Origin: Amycolatopsis sp.
Lineage (GTDB): Bacteria; Actinomycetota; Actinomycetes; Mycobacteriales; Pseudonocardiaceae
DNA: 64,000 bases
Assembly (NCBI RefSeq): GCF_025464955.1
Contig: NZ_JAODNM010000064.1
Span: forward strand, 32,921-96,920
Direction: 5' to 3'
The notes below the pieces were generated by a model. The model was not told where the DNA came from. It was given only the letters and a program-made list of their open reading frames with translations, and ran no database searches. How positions within the stretch are numbered: position 1 is the stretch's first letter; every line of letters begins with the position of its first letter. This document shows, one piece after another, positions 42,617 to 50,480 of the stretch. A program made the translations under genes and the position numbers.

Positions 42617-43464
42617 GGCGCCAGCAAATCCCAGGACAGCACCGGTGGAGCGGCCTGCTGGCCCTCGGCGCAGCTCGGCCGGAAGTCGCACCACGAACAG
42701 TGCGGGCCGGTCCTCGTCGGAAACAGCTCCGCCGGGTCTCCGCCTGCTTCCAGACTATCCGCCGCGACCCGCAGCTCTCCGGCGGTGCGCTCGGCGCGTC
42801 GGAGATGGTCGGTGAGACTCGCCTCGGTGTGCTCCGCCACGGCGATCGTCCCGCTGGGCAGATGGTGCAATTCGACCGTATGGCACGGTTTACGCAGGGA
42901 ATGGGCCGCGGCGACGGCGTAAATCGCCAACGCCTGCGAGCGGTGCGCGTCTTCCTCGGTGGGTGTCCGCCTGCCGGTCTTGTAGTCGACAATCACCAGC
43001 TCGCCGTCACGAGCGTCTATCCGGTCCGTGCGGCCCTCGACGATCACCGACGGCTTCACCCCCGGCTCCGAGCTCACCGCGGCCGACACCCAGCGCTCGA
43101 TGCCGACCGGGTCCGCGCTGACGTCGTTCTGCTCGACGTACTCCGAAATCCACCGCCGCGCGCGGCCGCGATAACGAGCGGCCTGTGTGGCATCGGCGAA
43201 GCCCGCGTCCTTCCAGTGCTCGGCGACCAGCGCCGCGGCCCGCTGTGGCAGCCGCTTGGCAGCCGGCAGCTCGAACAGCGCGCGCAACGCGTTGTGCACC
43301 ACCGCGCCGAGTGTGCTGCTCGCCCACGGCCCGCCGCGCCGCGGCGGCGGTTTGTCCAGATACGTCATCCGGTACCGACGGCGGCAATCCTCGAACGTCG
43401 CCAGCCGTGCCGGCGAGACCCTGGTGAGCTGTTTGGGCTCCTCGACACCGAAGTCGAAGCCCAT
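42613..43464 (-). CDS. RecB family PD-(D/E)xK exonuclease with iron-sulfur cluster
   Basis: About 283 residues from an ATG at 43464 with GAAGGAG upstream. Order: RVSPARLATFEDCRRRYRM (first Cys), HNALRALFE, the catalytic Asp in EGRTDRIDARDG, VIVDYKTGRR, and at the end HCSWCDFRPSC. The Cys spacing (one early, three late) is that of Cas4/AddB-type nucleases that carry a [4Fe-4S] cluster. It is a stand-alone nuclease, similar from memory to Rv2119, and is independent of AdnAB. A DNA repair role is inferred. Upstream lies repeat element B. Confidence 0.88.
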   Translation of the reverse strand: MGFDFGVEEPKQLTRVSPARLATFEDCRRRYRMTYLDKPPPRRGGPWASSTLGAVVHNALRALFELPAAKRLPQRAAALVAEHWKDAGFADATQAARYRGRARRWISEYVEQNDVSADPVGIERWVSAAVSSEPGVKPSVIVEGRTDRIDARDGELVIVDYKTGRRTPTEEDAHRSQALAIYAVAAAHSLRKPCHTVELHHLPSGTIAVAEHTEASLTDHLRRAERTAGELRVAADSLEAGGDPAELFPTRTGPHCSWCDFRPSCAEGQQAAPPVLSWDLLAP

Positions 43465-43550
43465 CTGCTCCTTCGCGTGACCCACCGCGCCCACGCTACG
43501 CACACCCACCGACACTTTCTGCGCCGGGAGCCACGCCTGGACCCACAAGC

Positions 43551-43927
43551 GGGCACTTTTGTACAAGAGTGCCCTGGTTGAGCGCTCAACGACCCCGCAA
43601 AAGTGCAAAAGTGGCTGTTCGGTTGGGTGGGTCCGGGGAGCTGGTTGATGTGAGCTCGTCGCGTTTTACAGCGGCAAGGACCGGCGCGGTGTGTGGTGCC
43701 AGGTCCTTTCGGTAGCAGAGTGTGGGACTCAGCGACGTGAACGTGGGACTCGCCGCCGGTGAACGTGGGACTCGCGGGCCGCGTCGGCGAGTCCCACACT
43801 CCTGTCGCCGAGTCCCACGTTCGCCGACCGCCGACCACCCACGGACACCCCAGTCGCCCCGGTCCCTGCTGCGGTGAAACGCAACCAGCCCACTCCGATC
43901 AGCAGGGCATTTTTGTACAAAAGTGCC
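43551..43927. repeat. Composite repeat element B with nested mirror symmetry
   Basis: A non-coding 377-bp element between the RecB-type gene and marC. Three nested layers of inverted repeats share one centre near 43781. Outer: GGGCACTTTTGTACAA (43551) and TTGTACAAAAGTGCC (43913). Middle: GCGTTTTACAGCGGCAAGG (43661) and the start of the mirror arm CCGGTCCCTGCTGCGGTG (43859; 20 of 24 positions pair over the arms). Inner: GTGGGACTCGCC units (43722, 43743, 43765) opposed by GGCGAGTCCCAC (43786, 43807). It shares all blocks with element A. No ORF of quality is present. Confidence 0.85.
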
Positions 43928-43953
43928 TTGCGTGGGCACTCGGGAGCAGTCGC

Positions 43954-44577
43954 TTAACCGCCGGCGACGAAGCCGCGGATGGAGTTGGCGACGAGCTCGA
44001 CGGCGATGGCGGCCAGCAGCAGACCGGCGATCTTCGCCAGCAGGGTGATGCCGCTTTCCTTGATCAGCCGGATCACGACGCCGGAGTAGCGCATGCAGAT
44101 GTACAGCACGAAGTGCACGGTGACGATCGCGAGCGCGAGCGCGACGTACGCACCGATGTGCCCGTCGGCCTGACGGACGAAAACGATGGTCGCGGCGATC
44201 GCACCGGGCCCGGCGAGCAGCGGGGTGCCGAGTGGGACGAGCGCGACGTTGACGCCGTCGCTGGCCTCGGGCTCGGCGCCGCTGCCGGTCAGCAGCTGCA
44301 GCGCGATGAGCAGCAGCAACAGCCCGCCGGCGCCCTGCAAAGCCGGGATCCCGATCCCGAGGTACGCCAGGATCGCTTGCCCCGCAACGGCGAACAGCGA
44401 GATCACCAGCAGCGAGACGAGCACCGCCTGCCGAGCCGCCCGAGACCGGACAGCCAGTGGCTTGCGCCCGACCAGGCTCAGGAAGACCGGCACCGTCCCG
44501 GGCGGGTCCATGATCACGATCAGGGTGATCGTCGCGCTGGTGAACAGCCGCGCGTCGAAGAAGTCGTTGAGCGCCAC
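43954..44577 (-). CDS. marC: MarC family integral membrane protein
   Basis: A 207-residue protein with six predicted helices and the two-fold MarC repeat (ITLIVIMDPPGTVPVFLSL and LVPLGTPLLAGPGAIAATI, each with a Pro/Gly break). MarC (NAAT/UPF0056) proteins are inner-membrane proteins of unsettled transport function. The gene follows the PHP phosphoesterase gene by 3 bp in the same operon. Element B begins 26 bp beyond its stop. Confidence 0.9.
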   Translation of the reverse strand: MALNDFFDARLFTSATITLIVIMDPPGTVPVFLSLVGRKPLAVRSRAARQAVLVSLLVISLFAVAGQAILAYLGIGIPALQGAGGLLLLLIALQLLTGSGAEPEASDGVNVALVPLGTPLLAGPGAIAATIVFVRQADGHIGAYVALALAIVTVHFVLYICMRYSGVVIRLIKESGITLLAKIAGLLLAAIAVELVANSIRGFVAGG

Positions 44578-44580
44578 GGC

Positions 44581-45444
44581 CTAGGCCACCACCACTCGGC
44601 TACCGGTCGCGCGCGCGACGAGCTCGGCGAAGGCGTCGGGGTCCGTGGTCTCGGCGCCGATCGGGATGGACTTGTTCGTGCCGTGGTAGTCGCTGGACCC
44701 GGTCCGCACCAGCCCGAGTTCGCCGGCGAGCCCGCGCAGCTCGGCCCTCGTCTTTTCGTCGTGGTTCGGGTGGTCGACCTCGACCCCGGTCATCCCGCGC
44801 GCGGCAAGCTCGGCGAGCACCTCAGGGGTGATGATCGAACCGCGCGAGCGGGCGAACGGATGCGCGATCACGGTCACGCCGCCGGCGTTCGCGATCATGT
44901 CGATCGCCGCCTCGACCGGGGTGTCCTCCCTGGGCAGGTAGTACCCGCGGCCGTTGCCGAGGTACTCCGCGAAGGCCTGATTGACGTCGACGACCGTGCC
45001 GGCGCGGACCAGCGCCTGCGCCAGGTGCGGCCGCCCGGCGGGAGCGTCGGCGGGCAGCGCGTCCATCACCTCGTCCGGGTCGACGGGGAGGCCGTCATCC
45101 GCCATCCGCTCGGCCATCGCGCGCAGCCGCGTGCGGCGCTCGGCCCGCAGCCGGCTCTGCTCGGTCACCAGCGCGCCGGACAGCGGGTCGAACAGGTACG
45201 CGAGCATGTGCACGCTGACGCGCCGGCCGGTCCTGGGGTCCACCGAGACCGTGGACAGCTCGGCGCCGGGCACCAGGGTGAGCCCCGGCGGCACGGCCTC
45301 AGCGGCGGGAGCCCAGCCGGCCGTGGTGTCGTGATCGGTGATCGCGACGACGTCGAGACCGGCCTTCGCCGCGGCGATAACGAGCCCTTCAGGGCTGTCG
45401 GTGCCGTCGGAGGCCGTCGAGTGGGCGTGTAGATCGATGCGCAT
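44581..45444 (-). CDS. PHP domain phosphoesterase
   Basis: About 287 residues from an ATG at 45444, giving the usual family start MRIDLHAHSTASDGT; another ATG lies at 45453. Metal ligands of the PHP fold are present: LHAHST, AITDHDTTAG, VPGAELSTVS, IAHPFARSRG and SSDYHGTN. Family members include 3',5'-nucleotide bisphosphate phosphatase (RNase AM/YciV), a likely activity here. It is in one operon with marC and the PH-domain gene. Confidence 0.9.
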   Translation of the reverse strand: MRIDLHAHSTASDGTDSPEGLVIAAAKAGLDVVAITDHDTTAGWAPAAEAVPPGLTLVPGAELSTVSVDPRTGRRVSVHMLAYLFDPLSGALVTEQSRLRAERRTRLRAMAERMADDGLPVDPDEVMDALPADAPAGRPHLAQALVRAGTVVDVNQAFAEYLGNGRGYYLPREDTPVEAAIDMIANAGGVTVIAHPFARSRGSIITPEVLAELAARGMTGVEVDHPNHDEKTRAELRGLAGELGLVRTGSSDYHGTNKSIPIGAETTDPDAFAELVARATGSRVVVA

Positions 45445-45514
45445 CAGGTCCATTCTGGACGATGCGGTAGGTCACAGCGACCCCGGAGCCCCTCGGCGGC
45501 GCCGGTGACCTGCG

Positions 45515-46081
45515 TCAGCTCGCCGACTTGTTGCCGCGGGCGAGTCGCTGGGCCTTGACCATGGAGAACCGTTCGGCCTGCTTCTGCTTGTCGCCGAAGA
45601 CGAGTTCGGAGATCGTGTCGTTGAACTCTTCGGGCCGGGGCAGGTAGTCGATCCGGTTCAGCGCCTGGATCTGACCGGCGGATTCGACGATCAGCGTGCC
45701 GTAGCCCATCATGCGGCCGTTGGCCGTGCGCTCGTAGGTGAGGTCGGTGACCTTGCCGATCGGCATCATCAGCACCTTGGTGGTGAAGACGCCCTGGGTC
45801 ATCAGGAACCGCTTGTCGGTGACGACGAGCCGCTCGACCCACCACTCCATGATCACGTACGCGAAGTGCAGGAGCACCAGCAGCGCGGCGTACCAGAGGA
45901 CGTTCTGGATCACCCACGCCGACGGCGGCAGGATGTAGGACACCAGCACGCAGATGGCCAGCAGGGCGAACGTCTCGAAGATGTCCCAGCTGAGCACCGC
46001 CCAGTGCCGGCGGATCCGGATGACACGCCGTTCGCTCTCGAGGATGTACGACTCCGGGTCGCGCGGCGCGAACATCATCAC
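45515..46081 (-). CDS. PH domain (bPH2)-containing membrane protein
   Basis: A 188-residue protein. Two hydrophobic helices (ILPPSAWVIQNVLWYAALLV region, residues ~35-80) precede the bacterial PH domain type 2 (VTDKRFLMTQGVFTTKVLMM, KVTDLTYERTANGRMMGYGT, LPRPEEFNDTISELVFG). Such proteins resemble YdbS/YdbT and may organise membrane complexes; no ligand is known. A 54-residue membrane protein gene lies 10 bp upstream and the PHP gene 70 bp downstream. Confidence 0.9.
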   Translation of the reverse strand: MMMFAPRDPESYILESERRVIRIRRHWAVLSWDIFETFALLAICVLVSYILPPSAWVIQNVLWYAALLVLLHFAYVIMEWWVERLVVTDKRFLMTQGVFTTKVLMMPIGKVTDLTYERTANGRMMGYGTLIVESAGQIQALNRIDYLPRPEEFNDTISELVFGDKQKQAERFSMVKAQRLARGNKSAS

Positions 46082-46091
46082 AGGCTAGTCG

Positions 46092-46256
46092 CTAACCCTT
46101 GAAAATGGTGCTGACAAAGGCGATGACCGACTCGGCGGACGTGCGGAGCCAGTGGACGATGGAGGTGACGAGACCTGCGGAGTTGGCCGGCTGGGAGATC
46201 ACGAAGAAGATAACCAACGCGACACCCACGAGACCGGCAATCTTTTTCGCGTTCAC
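46092..46256 (-). CDS. Small 54-residue membrane protein
   Basis: A short ORF from a GTG at 46256 to a TAG at 46092. It has a single N-terminal membrane helix (KKIAGLVGVALVIFFVISQP), then an amphipathic stretch (ANSAGLVTSIVHWLRTSAES, VIAFVSTIFKG). Proteins of this layout (helix, Q-P kink, second amphipathic helix) precede PH-domain genes in many actinobacteria. Codon third positions are GC-rich. It is 10 bp upstream of the PH-domain gene and clearly in the same operon. The function is unknown. Confidence 0.72.
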   Translation of the reverse strand: MNAKKIAGLVGVALVIFFVISQPANSAGLVTSIVHWLRTSAESVIAFVSTIFKG

Positions 46257-46441
46257 AAGTGATCAATCCCGTCTTCTACGCCTGACTGCCTTCAACCTGA
46301 CCATCACTTTGTACCGCACCGCGCCCGAGTAAGGGAGGAATGTCCCGCGCTTGGGTCAGCAAGCGATTCACAGTGTATCCCACGACTACTCTCCGTGTAC
46401 AGGACCATCGCTCCCGCGACGGCCTCGCCTAAACTCACGTC

Positions 46442-46864
46442 GTGGAACCTCTAGAAAACCGGACATCCGGCACTCAGCGTTGCGTCGGCGGGATCGTTTA
46501 CGACGACCACGGCTCGCTGCTGTTGATCAAGCGTCGAAACGACCCCGGCCGTGGCCTGTGGTCGGTTCCGGGTGGCCGCGTGGAGCCCGGTGAGACCGAC
46601 GCCGAAGCCGTCGTCCGGGAGCTCGCCGAGGAAACCGGCCTGGTCGTGACGCCTTCGACGCTGGTCGGGAGGGTCGTCCGCGGACGGTACGAGATCTTCG
46701 ACTACGCGTGCACCGCCGTCGGTGGGACGCTGCGGGCGGGCGACGACGCCGAAGACGCACGCTGGGTCGATTTGGCCGATTTCACCCGGTTGGACCAGAG
46801 CGGAGCCCTGGTCGAGGAGCTGGCGGACAACCTCAGGGACTGGGACGTGCTGCCGAAGAGGTGA
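46442..46864 (+). CDS. Nudix hydrolase
   Basis: A 140-residue enzyme with a GTG start at 46442. The Nudix box is complete: GRVEPGETDAEAVVRELAEE followed by TGL. The upstream sequence has TAAACT only six bases before the GTG, so the mRNA may be leaderless. Nudix enzymes cleave nucleoside diphosphates linked to another moiety; the exact substrate is not predictable, and the short form resembles ADP-ribose or NTP hydrolases. It is convergent with the acyl-CoA synthetase gene, which ends at the adjacent base. Confidence 0.92.
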   Translation: MEPLENRTSGTQRCVGGIVYDDHGSLLLIKRRNDPGRGLWSVPGGRVEPGETDAEAVVRELAEETGLVVTPSTLVGRVVRGRYEIFDYACTAVGGTLRAGDDAEDARWVDLADFTRLDQSGALVEELADNLRDWDVLPKR

Positions 46865-48472
46865 TCAGCCCTGGACCCGGCTCGCCCGACCGGCCCACTC
46901 CCGCTCGCGGAGCGCGAACTTCTGGATCTTCCCCGTCGACGTCTTCGGCAGCTCGCCGACGAACTCGACGGCGTCGGGCACCTTGTACCGGGCGATGCGA
47001 GTGCGCACGTGCTCGAGCAGAACGTCCACCTCCACCGACTCGCCCGCGCGCAGCACGACGAACGCCTTCGGCCGCTCGCCCCACTTCTCGTTCGGCACCC
47101 CGACGACGGCGACTTCGAGCACCGCGGGATGGGAGTCGATCGCTGCCTCGACCTCGATCGTCGAGATGTTCTCCCCACCGGACACGATGATGTCCTTCGC
47201 GCGATCCCGTAACTCGATGTAACCGTCGGGATGGCGGACGCCCAGGTCACCGGAGTGGAACCAGCCGCCGCGGAACGCCTGCTCGGTCGCTTCGGGGTCG
47301 GCGAAGTATCCGGCCATGACGTTGTTGCCGCGCATCACGACCTCGCCCATGGTCGCGCCGTCCCGCGGCACGTCGGCCATATCCTCGTCGACCACGCGCA
47401 CGCCGTCGGAGACGATCATCCCGACGCCCTGGCGGGCCTGTAGGCGACTGCGCTCGTCGATGTCGAGCTCGGCCCAGCCCGGCTGGTACTCGCAGACGCT
47501 GTAGGGCCCGTACGTCTCGGTGAGGCCGTAGACGTGCACCAGCCGCGCGCCGAGGTCCGACATCCGCTTGATCACGGTCGGGCTCGGCGGCGCGCCGGCG
47601 GTCGTGACGACGACCTCGCGGACGAGCGGATGGGCGTCGGCATGGCCGGCGATGGCGACCAGCACGGTCGGCGCGCCGTTGAGGTGTGTGACGCGCTCGG
47701 CCTCCAGCAGCCGCCAGATCTCGGCGGCGTCCACCGCGCGTAGGCAGACGTGCGTGCCGCCGATCGCGGTCACCGCCCACGTGGTGCACCAGCCGTTGCA
47801 GTGGAACATCGGGAGTGTCCACAGGTACCGCGAATCCGGTGTGTGGCCGGAGTGGATGATCTCGGCGAGCGAATTCAGGTAGGCGCCGCGGTGGTGGTAC
47901 AGCACGCCCTTGGGCCGGCCGGTGGTGCCCGAGGTGTAGTTGATCGAGATGGTGCCGCGCTCGTCGCCGGTGGTCCACGGCAGCGGGTCGTCGCTCCCCC
48001 GCGCGAGCAGCGTCTCGTAGGAAACGCCGCCGACCGCCGGATCCGCCTGCGCCCCCGACGCCGGATCGGTGACGGTGACGATCTCGCGGACGTCGAGTTC
48101 CGCGGCGACAGACCCGTGCAAGCCCGCGTCGACCACGAGGATCTTCGCGCCGGAGTGCGCCACGATGTGCTGGATCTCGGCGGGCGCGAGCCGCGTGTTG
48201 ATCGCGACGAGGACAGCGCCGGACAGGGGAACCCCGAAATGCGCGACGAGCATCTCGGGGATGTTCGGCAGCAGGTACGCGACCCTGTCCCCCGGCTCGA
48301 TCCCGCTCGCCCGCAACGCGTTCGCGAGCCTTGTCGCCTCCGCGGCGAAGCCGGCGTAGGTGATCCGGCGGTCGCCGTAGACGATCGCGGGCTTCTCGGG
48401 AAACACCTCCGCCGAGCGCTCCAGGAAGGCCAACGGGGTGAGCGGGGTGAACCAGGAGTCGTCGGTCGGCAT
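46865..48472 (-). CDS. Acyl-CoA synthetase (AMP-forming, medium/long-chain)
   Basis: About 535 residues from an ATG at 48472; another ATG at 48481 and an upstream extension through repeat DNA are less likely. ANL motifs: the P-loop TSGTTGRPKGVLYHH, the aromatic region LYLWTLPMFHCNGW (seen as RYLWTLPMFHCNGW), VYGLTETYGP (A5), and the hinge/A8 region HSGDLGVRHPDGYIELRDRA, with the catalytic Lys in KTSTGKIQKF. It activates a fatty acid to acyl-CoA. Its 5' end lies 59 bp from palindrome copy 5. Confidence 0.93.
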   Translation of the reverse strand: MPTDDSWFTPLTPLAFLERSAEVFPEKPAIVYGDRRITYAGFAAEATRLANALRASGIEPGDRVAYLLPNIPEMLVAHFGVPLSGAVLVAINTRLAPAEIQHIVAHSGAKILVVDAGLHGSVAAELDVREIVTVTDPASGAQADPAVGGVSYETLLARGSDDPLPWTTGDERGTISINYTSGTTGRPKGVLYHHRGAYLNSLAEIIHSGHTPDSRYLWTLPMFHCNGWCTTWAVTAIGGTHVCLRAVDAAEIWRLLEAERVTHLNGAPTVLVAIAGHADAHPLVREVVVTTAGAPPSPTVIKRMSDLGARLVHVYGLTETYGPYSVCEYQPGWAELDIDERSRLQARQGVGMIVSDGVRVVDEDMADVPRDGATMGEVVMRGNNVMAGYFADPEATEQAFRGGWFHSGDLGVRHPDGYIELRDRAKDIIVSGGENISTIEVEAAIDSHPAVLEVAVVGVPNEKWGERPKAFVVLRAGESVEVDVLLEHVRTRIARYKVPDAVEFVGELPKTSTGKIQKFALREREWAGRASRVQG

Positions 48473-48530
48473 GGCGTCCATCGTCGCCGGGACGCGCGTC
48501 CGGCGCCAGGGTGCGCCGCCAGGTTGCGGA

Positions 48531-48587
48531 CTCGTGAGTGTTCCGGCCGGTTCTAACCTGGTTCTAACCGGCCGGAACACTCACCAG
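48531..48587. repeat. 46-bp palindrome family, copy 5 with an 11-bp tandem duplication
   Basis: Arms CTCGTGAGTGTTCCGGCC and GGCCGGAACACTCACCAG. The centre holds GGTTCTAACC twice, adding 11 bp to the 46-bp unit. The TAG stop of the DUF2332 gene (48564-48566) lies inside it, so the last six residues of that protein are repeat-encoded. Confidence 0.85.
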
Positions 48588-49679
48588 CCAGGTGAGCCGT
48601 TGGCCGTGCGCGGCCGTGCGGGCAAGCGCGCGGGCGTCGACTTCGCCGTCGGCCCATCGGACGACGCCGAGCACGCCCATCCCGTCGGTGGCTTCCAGGT
48701 CGGCGCGGCCGGGCAGGACGTACTCAAGCCCGGCCTCATAGCGCTCCTCGCTGACCCACCACAGCGGCCGCTCGGCCGCGAGCTTGCGCAGCTCGGCGAT
48801 GAAGTCCGGGCGCCGGTCGCCGAAGTAGGCGAGCACATGGCTGGTCATCACCACGAGCGGTACGTCGGCGGGCAGGGTGGCGGCCGCGGTGGCGAGGTCG
48901 TCGATCGCATCGCCCGCGATCAGGTCCGGCGGGTACTTCCGCTGAGCCGCCGCGGCGGTGCGCAGCAGCCGGATCCGGTCGGGTTGATCGGCCCACACGC
49001 ACGCTTCGAGCCAGGCGAGCTCTTCCTCGTCGTCGGCATCCACGGGAGCGCGGTCGAGTCCCGCGCGCGCGACGATCGTCAGCTTCTTCAACAGCTTCGG
49101 CGCCACCGCACCCGGTGCGAGGTCGAGCGCCGCGTGCAGCCCGACCGCGGTCTTCGCCGGGCCTGCCGAGAGCTGCTCGCCGCCGTCGCACTGGTAGCGG
49201 TAGGAGAACTTGTCGAGCCCGAGCAGCAGACCCGCGCTGCAGCCGACCTCGAGCAGCGAGAACTTGCCACCCGCTTCCTTCGACACCAGCGACAGCGCCG
49301 GGTACAGCAGCGCGGCGCGCCGGACCTCGTTGGTTTGCGTGTACCGGCTCGAGATGAGCTCGCGCGCCTTGTCCGCCCGGCCCAGCAGGAACTCGCGGAA
49401 CATCGGCCAGGTCTCGCCGTCGACCCCGTCGAACCCGCCGAGCGACGGGTAATACCGCGACAGCGGGTGGATCGGATCGGCCTGGATGAGCCGGTGCGCG
49501 GTCGCCATCAGCAGCGTGCCCTGGGCGTCACCGCTACTCGCCGACGTCAGCAGTCCGGCGACGTCGTCGTCCTCAGCCGCCTTGCCGCCGAGGTGTGCGT
49601 ACAGCGGCGACGTCTCCGCCGCTTCGACGTCGGCGAACAGCCGCAGCCGCCGCTTGGCCTCGTCGAGCCCGATCGCCAT
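48564..49679 (-). CDS. DUF2332 domain-containing protein
   Basis: About 371 residues from an ATG at 49679 with GGGAGG at seven bases. A GTG at 49703 overlapping the MaoC-type stop (GTGA) is an alternative start. The DUF2332 pattern is clear: LSRYYPSLGG near residue 70, LLEVGCSAGLLLGLDKFSYR (methyltransferase-like GCSAG loop), and LPADVPLVVMTSHVLAYF. The fold resembles SAM-dependent methyltransferases but activity is unproven. The C-terminus VSVPAG and the stop are supplied by palindrome copy 5. Confidence 0.88.
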   Translation of the reverse strand: MAIGLDEAKRRLRLFADVEAAETSPLYAHLGGKAAEDDDVAGLLTSASSGDAQGTLLMATAHRLIQADPIHPLSRYYPSLGGFDGVDGETWPMFREFLLGRADKARELISSRYTQTNEVRRAALLYPALSLVSKEAGGKFSLLEVGCSAGLLLGLDKFSYRYQCDGGEQLSAGPAKTAVGLHAALDLAPGAVAPKLLKKLTIVARAGLDRAPVDADDEEELAWLEACVWADQPDRIRLLRTAAAAQRKYPPDLIAGDAIDDLATAAATLPADVPLVVMTSHVLAYFGDRRPDFIAELRKLAAERPLWWVSEERYEAGLEYVLPGRADLEATDGMGVLGVVRWADGEVDARALARTAAHGQRLTWLVSVPAG

Positions 49680-49699
49680 CTGGCTGCCTCCCGTTTCGG

Positions 49700-50203
49700 T
49701 CACGCGTGGGGAACGGGACGGCCTGGCTGCTCGCCGCCGCGGGCGTCTCCGTAGGACCGCTTCGGGACCATCACCTTGCGACGGAATGTACAGACGATCA
49801 AGCCGTCCTGCTTGTAACCGCGCGTCTCGACGTAGACAATCCCGCGGTCGTCCTTCGACTTCGACGGCGTCTTGTCCAGTACCTCGGTCTCGCCGTAGAT
49901 GGTGTCGCCGTGGAACGTCGGCTTGACGTGCTTGAGCGACTCGACCTCGAGGTTCGCGATCGCCTTGCCGGACACGTCGGGCACCGACATCCCCAGCAGC
50001 AGCGAGTAGATGAAGTTGCCGACCACGACGTTCTTGCCGAATTCCGTGGTCTCCTCGGCGAAATGCGAGTCAAGGTGCAGCGGGTGGTGGTTCATCGTGA
50101 TCAGGCAGAAAAGGTGGTCGTCGTACTCGGTGACCGTTTTGCCCGGCCAGTGCTTGTAGACCGCACCGACCTCGAACTCCTCGTAATAACGCCCGAACTG
50201 CAC
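49700..50203 (-). CDS. MaoC-type hot-dog dehydratase
   Basis: About 167 residues from a GTG at 50203 with GGAGG at six bases; the longer frame upstream is not protein-like. MaoC motifs: GRYYEEFEVGAVYKHW, then FCLITMNHHPLHLDSHFAEE with the catalytic D/H region (NHHPLH), and NFIYSLLLGMS. It likely hydrates an enoyl thioester. It is coupled to DUF2332 downstream (GTGA). Its promoter region holds the 19-bp palindrome at 50257. Confidence 0.9.
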   Translation of the reverse strand: MQFGRYYEEFEVGAVYKHWPGKTVTEYDDHLFCLITMNHHPLHLDSHFAEETTEFGKNVVVGNFIYSLLLGMSVPDVSGKAIANLEVESLKHVKPTFHGDTIYGETEVLDKTPSKSKDDRGIVYVETRGYKQDGLIVCTFRRKVMVPKRSYGDARGGEQPGRPVPHA

Positions 50204-50256
50204 CCGGATCCTCCTCGTCGAGTAACGCGGCCTGAGCCTCGAACGACACGCCTGAT

Positions 50257-50275
50257 GTTGAGGAGTACCCTCAAC
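50257..50275. promoter_or_regulatory. 19-bp palindromic operator candidate
   Basis: GTTGAGG-agtac-CCTCAAC is a perfect palindrome with 7-base arms, 54 bp upstream of the MaoC-type start and 74 bp before the corA leader ORF. It is in the shape of a TetR/GntR-type operator. The cognate regulator is not in this segment. Confidence 0.5.
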
Positions 50276-50330
50276 CATTGGTGTGCGCACGTCAACGCGA
50301 GCAACACCACTCGTGCCAGGCCGGACATTC

Positions 50331-50480
50331 GGAGGTGAGGAACACAACATGAGTAGTGGCGATAGTCCGCTCCCTAGTAGTCCCAGCGTTCTCACCCCGA
50401 GTCCCCTTCGGACGGCCTGACTTCTCCCCGCTTCAGGCCCGGGAACGCTGGTAGTGCCGGGCGGACCCCTCCGCACGGCA
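50331..50480 (+). promoter_or_regulatory. Structured corA leader: three-way junction plus terminator-like hairpin
   Basis: The 5' region of corA folds by eye into P1 (50383-50393 with 50441-50451, 11 bp) enclosing hairpin H1 (GTCC/GGAC, 50401-50413) and H2 (GGCCTGA/TCAGGCC, 50414-50439). A second hairpin follows (TGCCG, 50455, to CGGCA, 50480; inner GCGGA/TCCGC), then a T-rich GGTCGTCTCTGCGCGTCTTC. The 5' arms of P1, H1 and H2 are all inside the leader ORF, so a ribosome translating to its stop would break them. This is the logic of translation-coupled attenuation. It does not resemble the M-box as I know it. Confidence 0.55.
50349..50420 (+). CDS. Putative corA leader peptide (23 residues)
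   Basis: A 23-codon ORF (MSSGDSPLPSSPSVLTPSPL, then RTA) with an excellent ribosome site, GGAGGTGAGG at eight bases. Five prolines, including P-x-x-P and PSP patterns, make slow translation likely. Its stop codon (50418-50420) lies in the 5' arm of H2. Enterobacterial Mg2+ transporter genes mgtA and corA are controlled by leader peptides (MgtL, CorL), some rich in proline; this appears to be an unrelated sequence with the same logic. The codons end 121 bases before the corA start. Confidence 0.5.
   Translation: MSSGDSPLPSSPSVLTPSPLRTA

Noticed and set aside
46340..46432. A 30-codon ORF before the Nudix gene with GGGAGGA directly before its ATG
   Set aside because: The ribosome site is only one base from the ATG, codon use is not typical, and the sequence overlaps the probable Nudix promoter.
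50383..50480. M-box (ykoK) magnesium riboswitch before corA
   Set aside because: The element is too short, has a three-way junction with short arms and overlaps a leader ORF; I could not find the conserved M-box core by eye. A covariance search would settle it.
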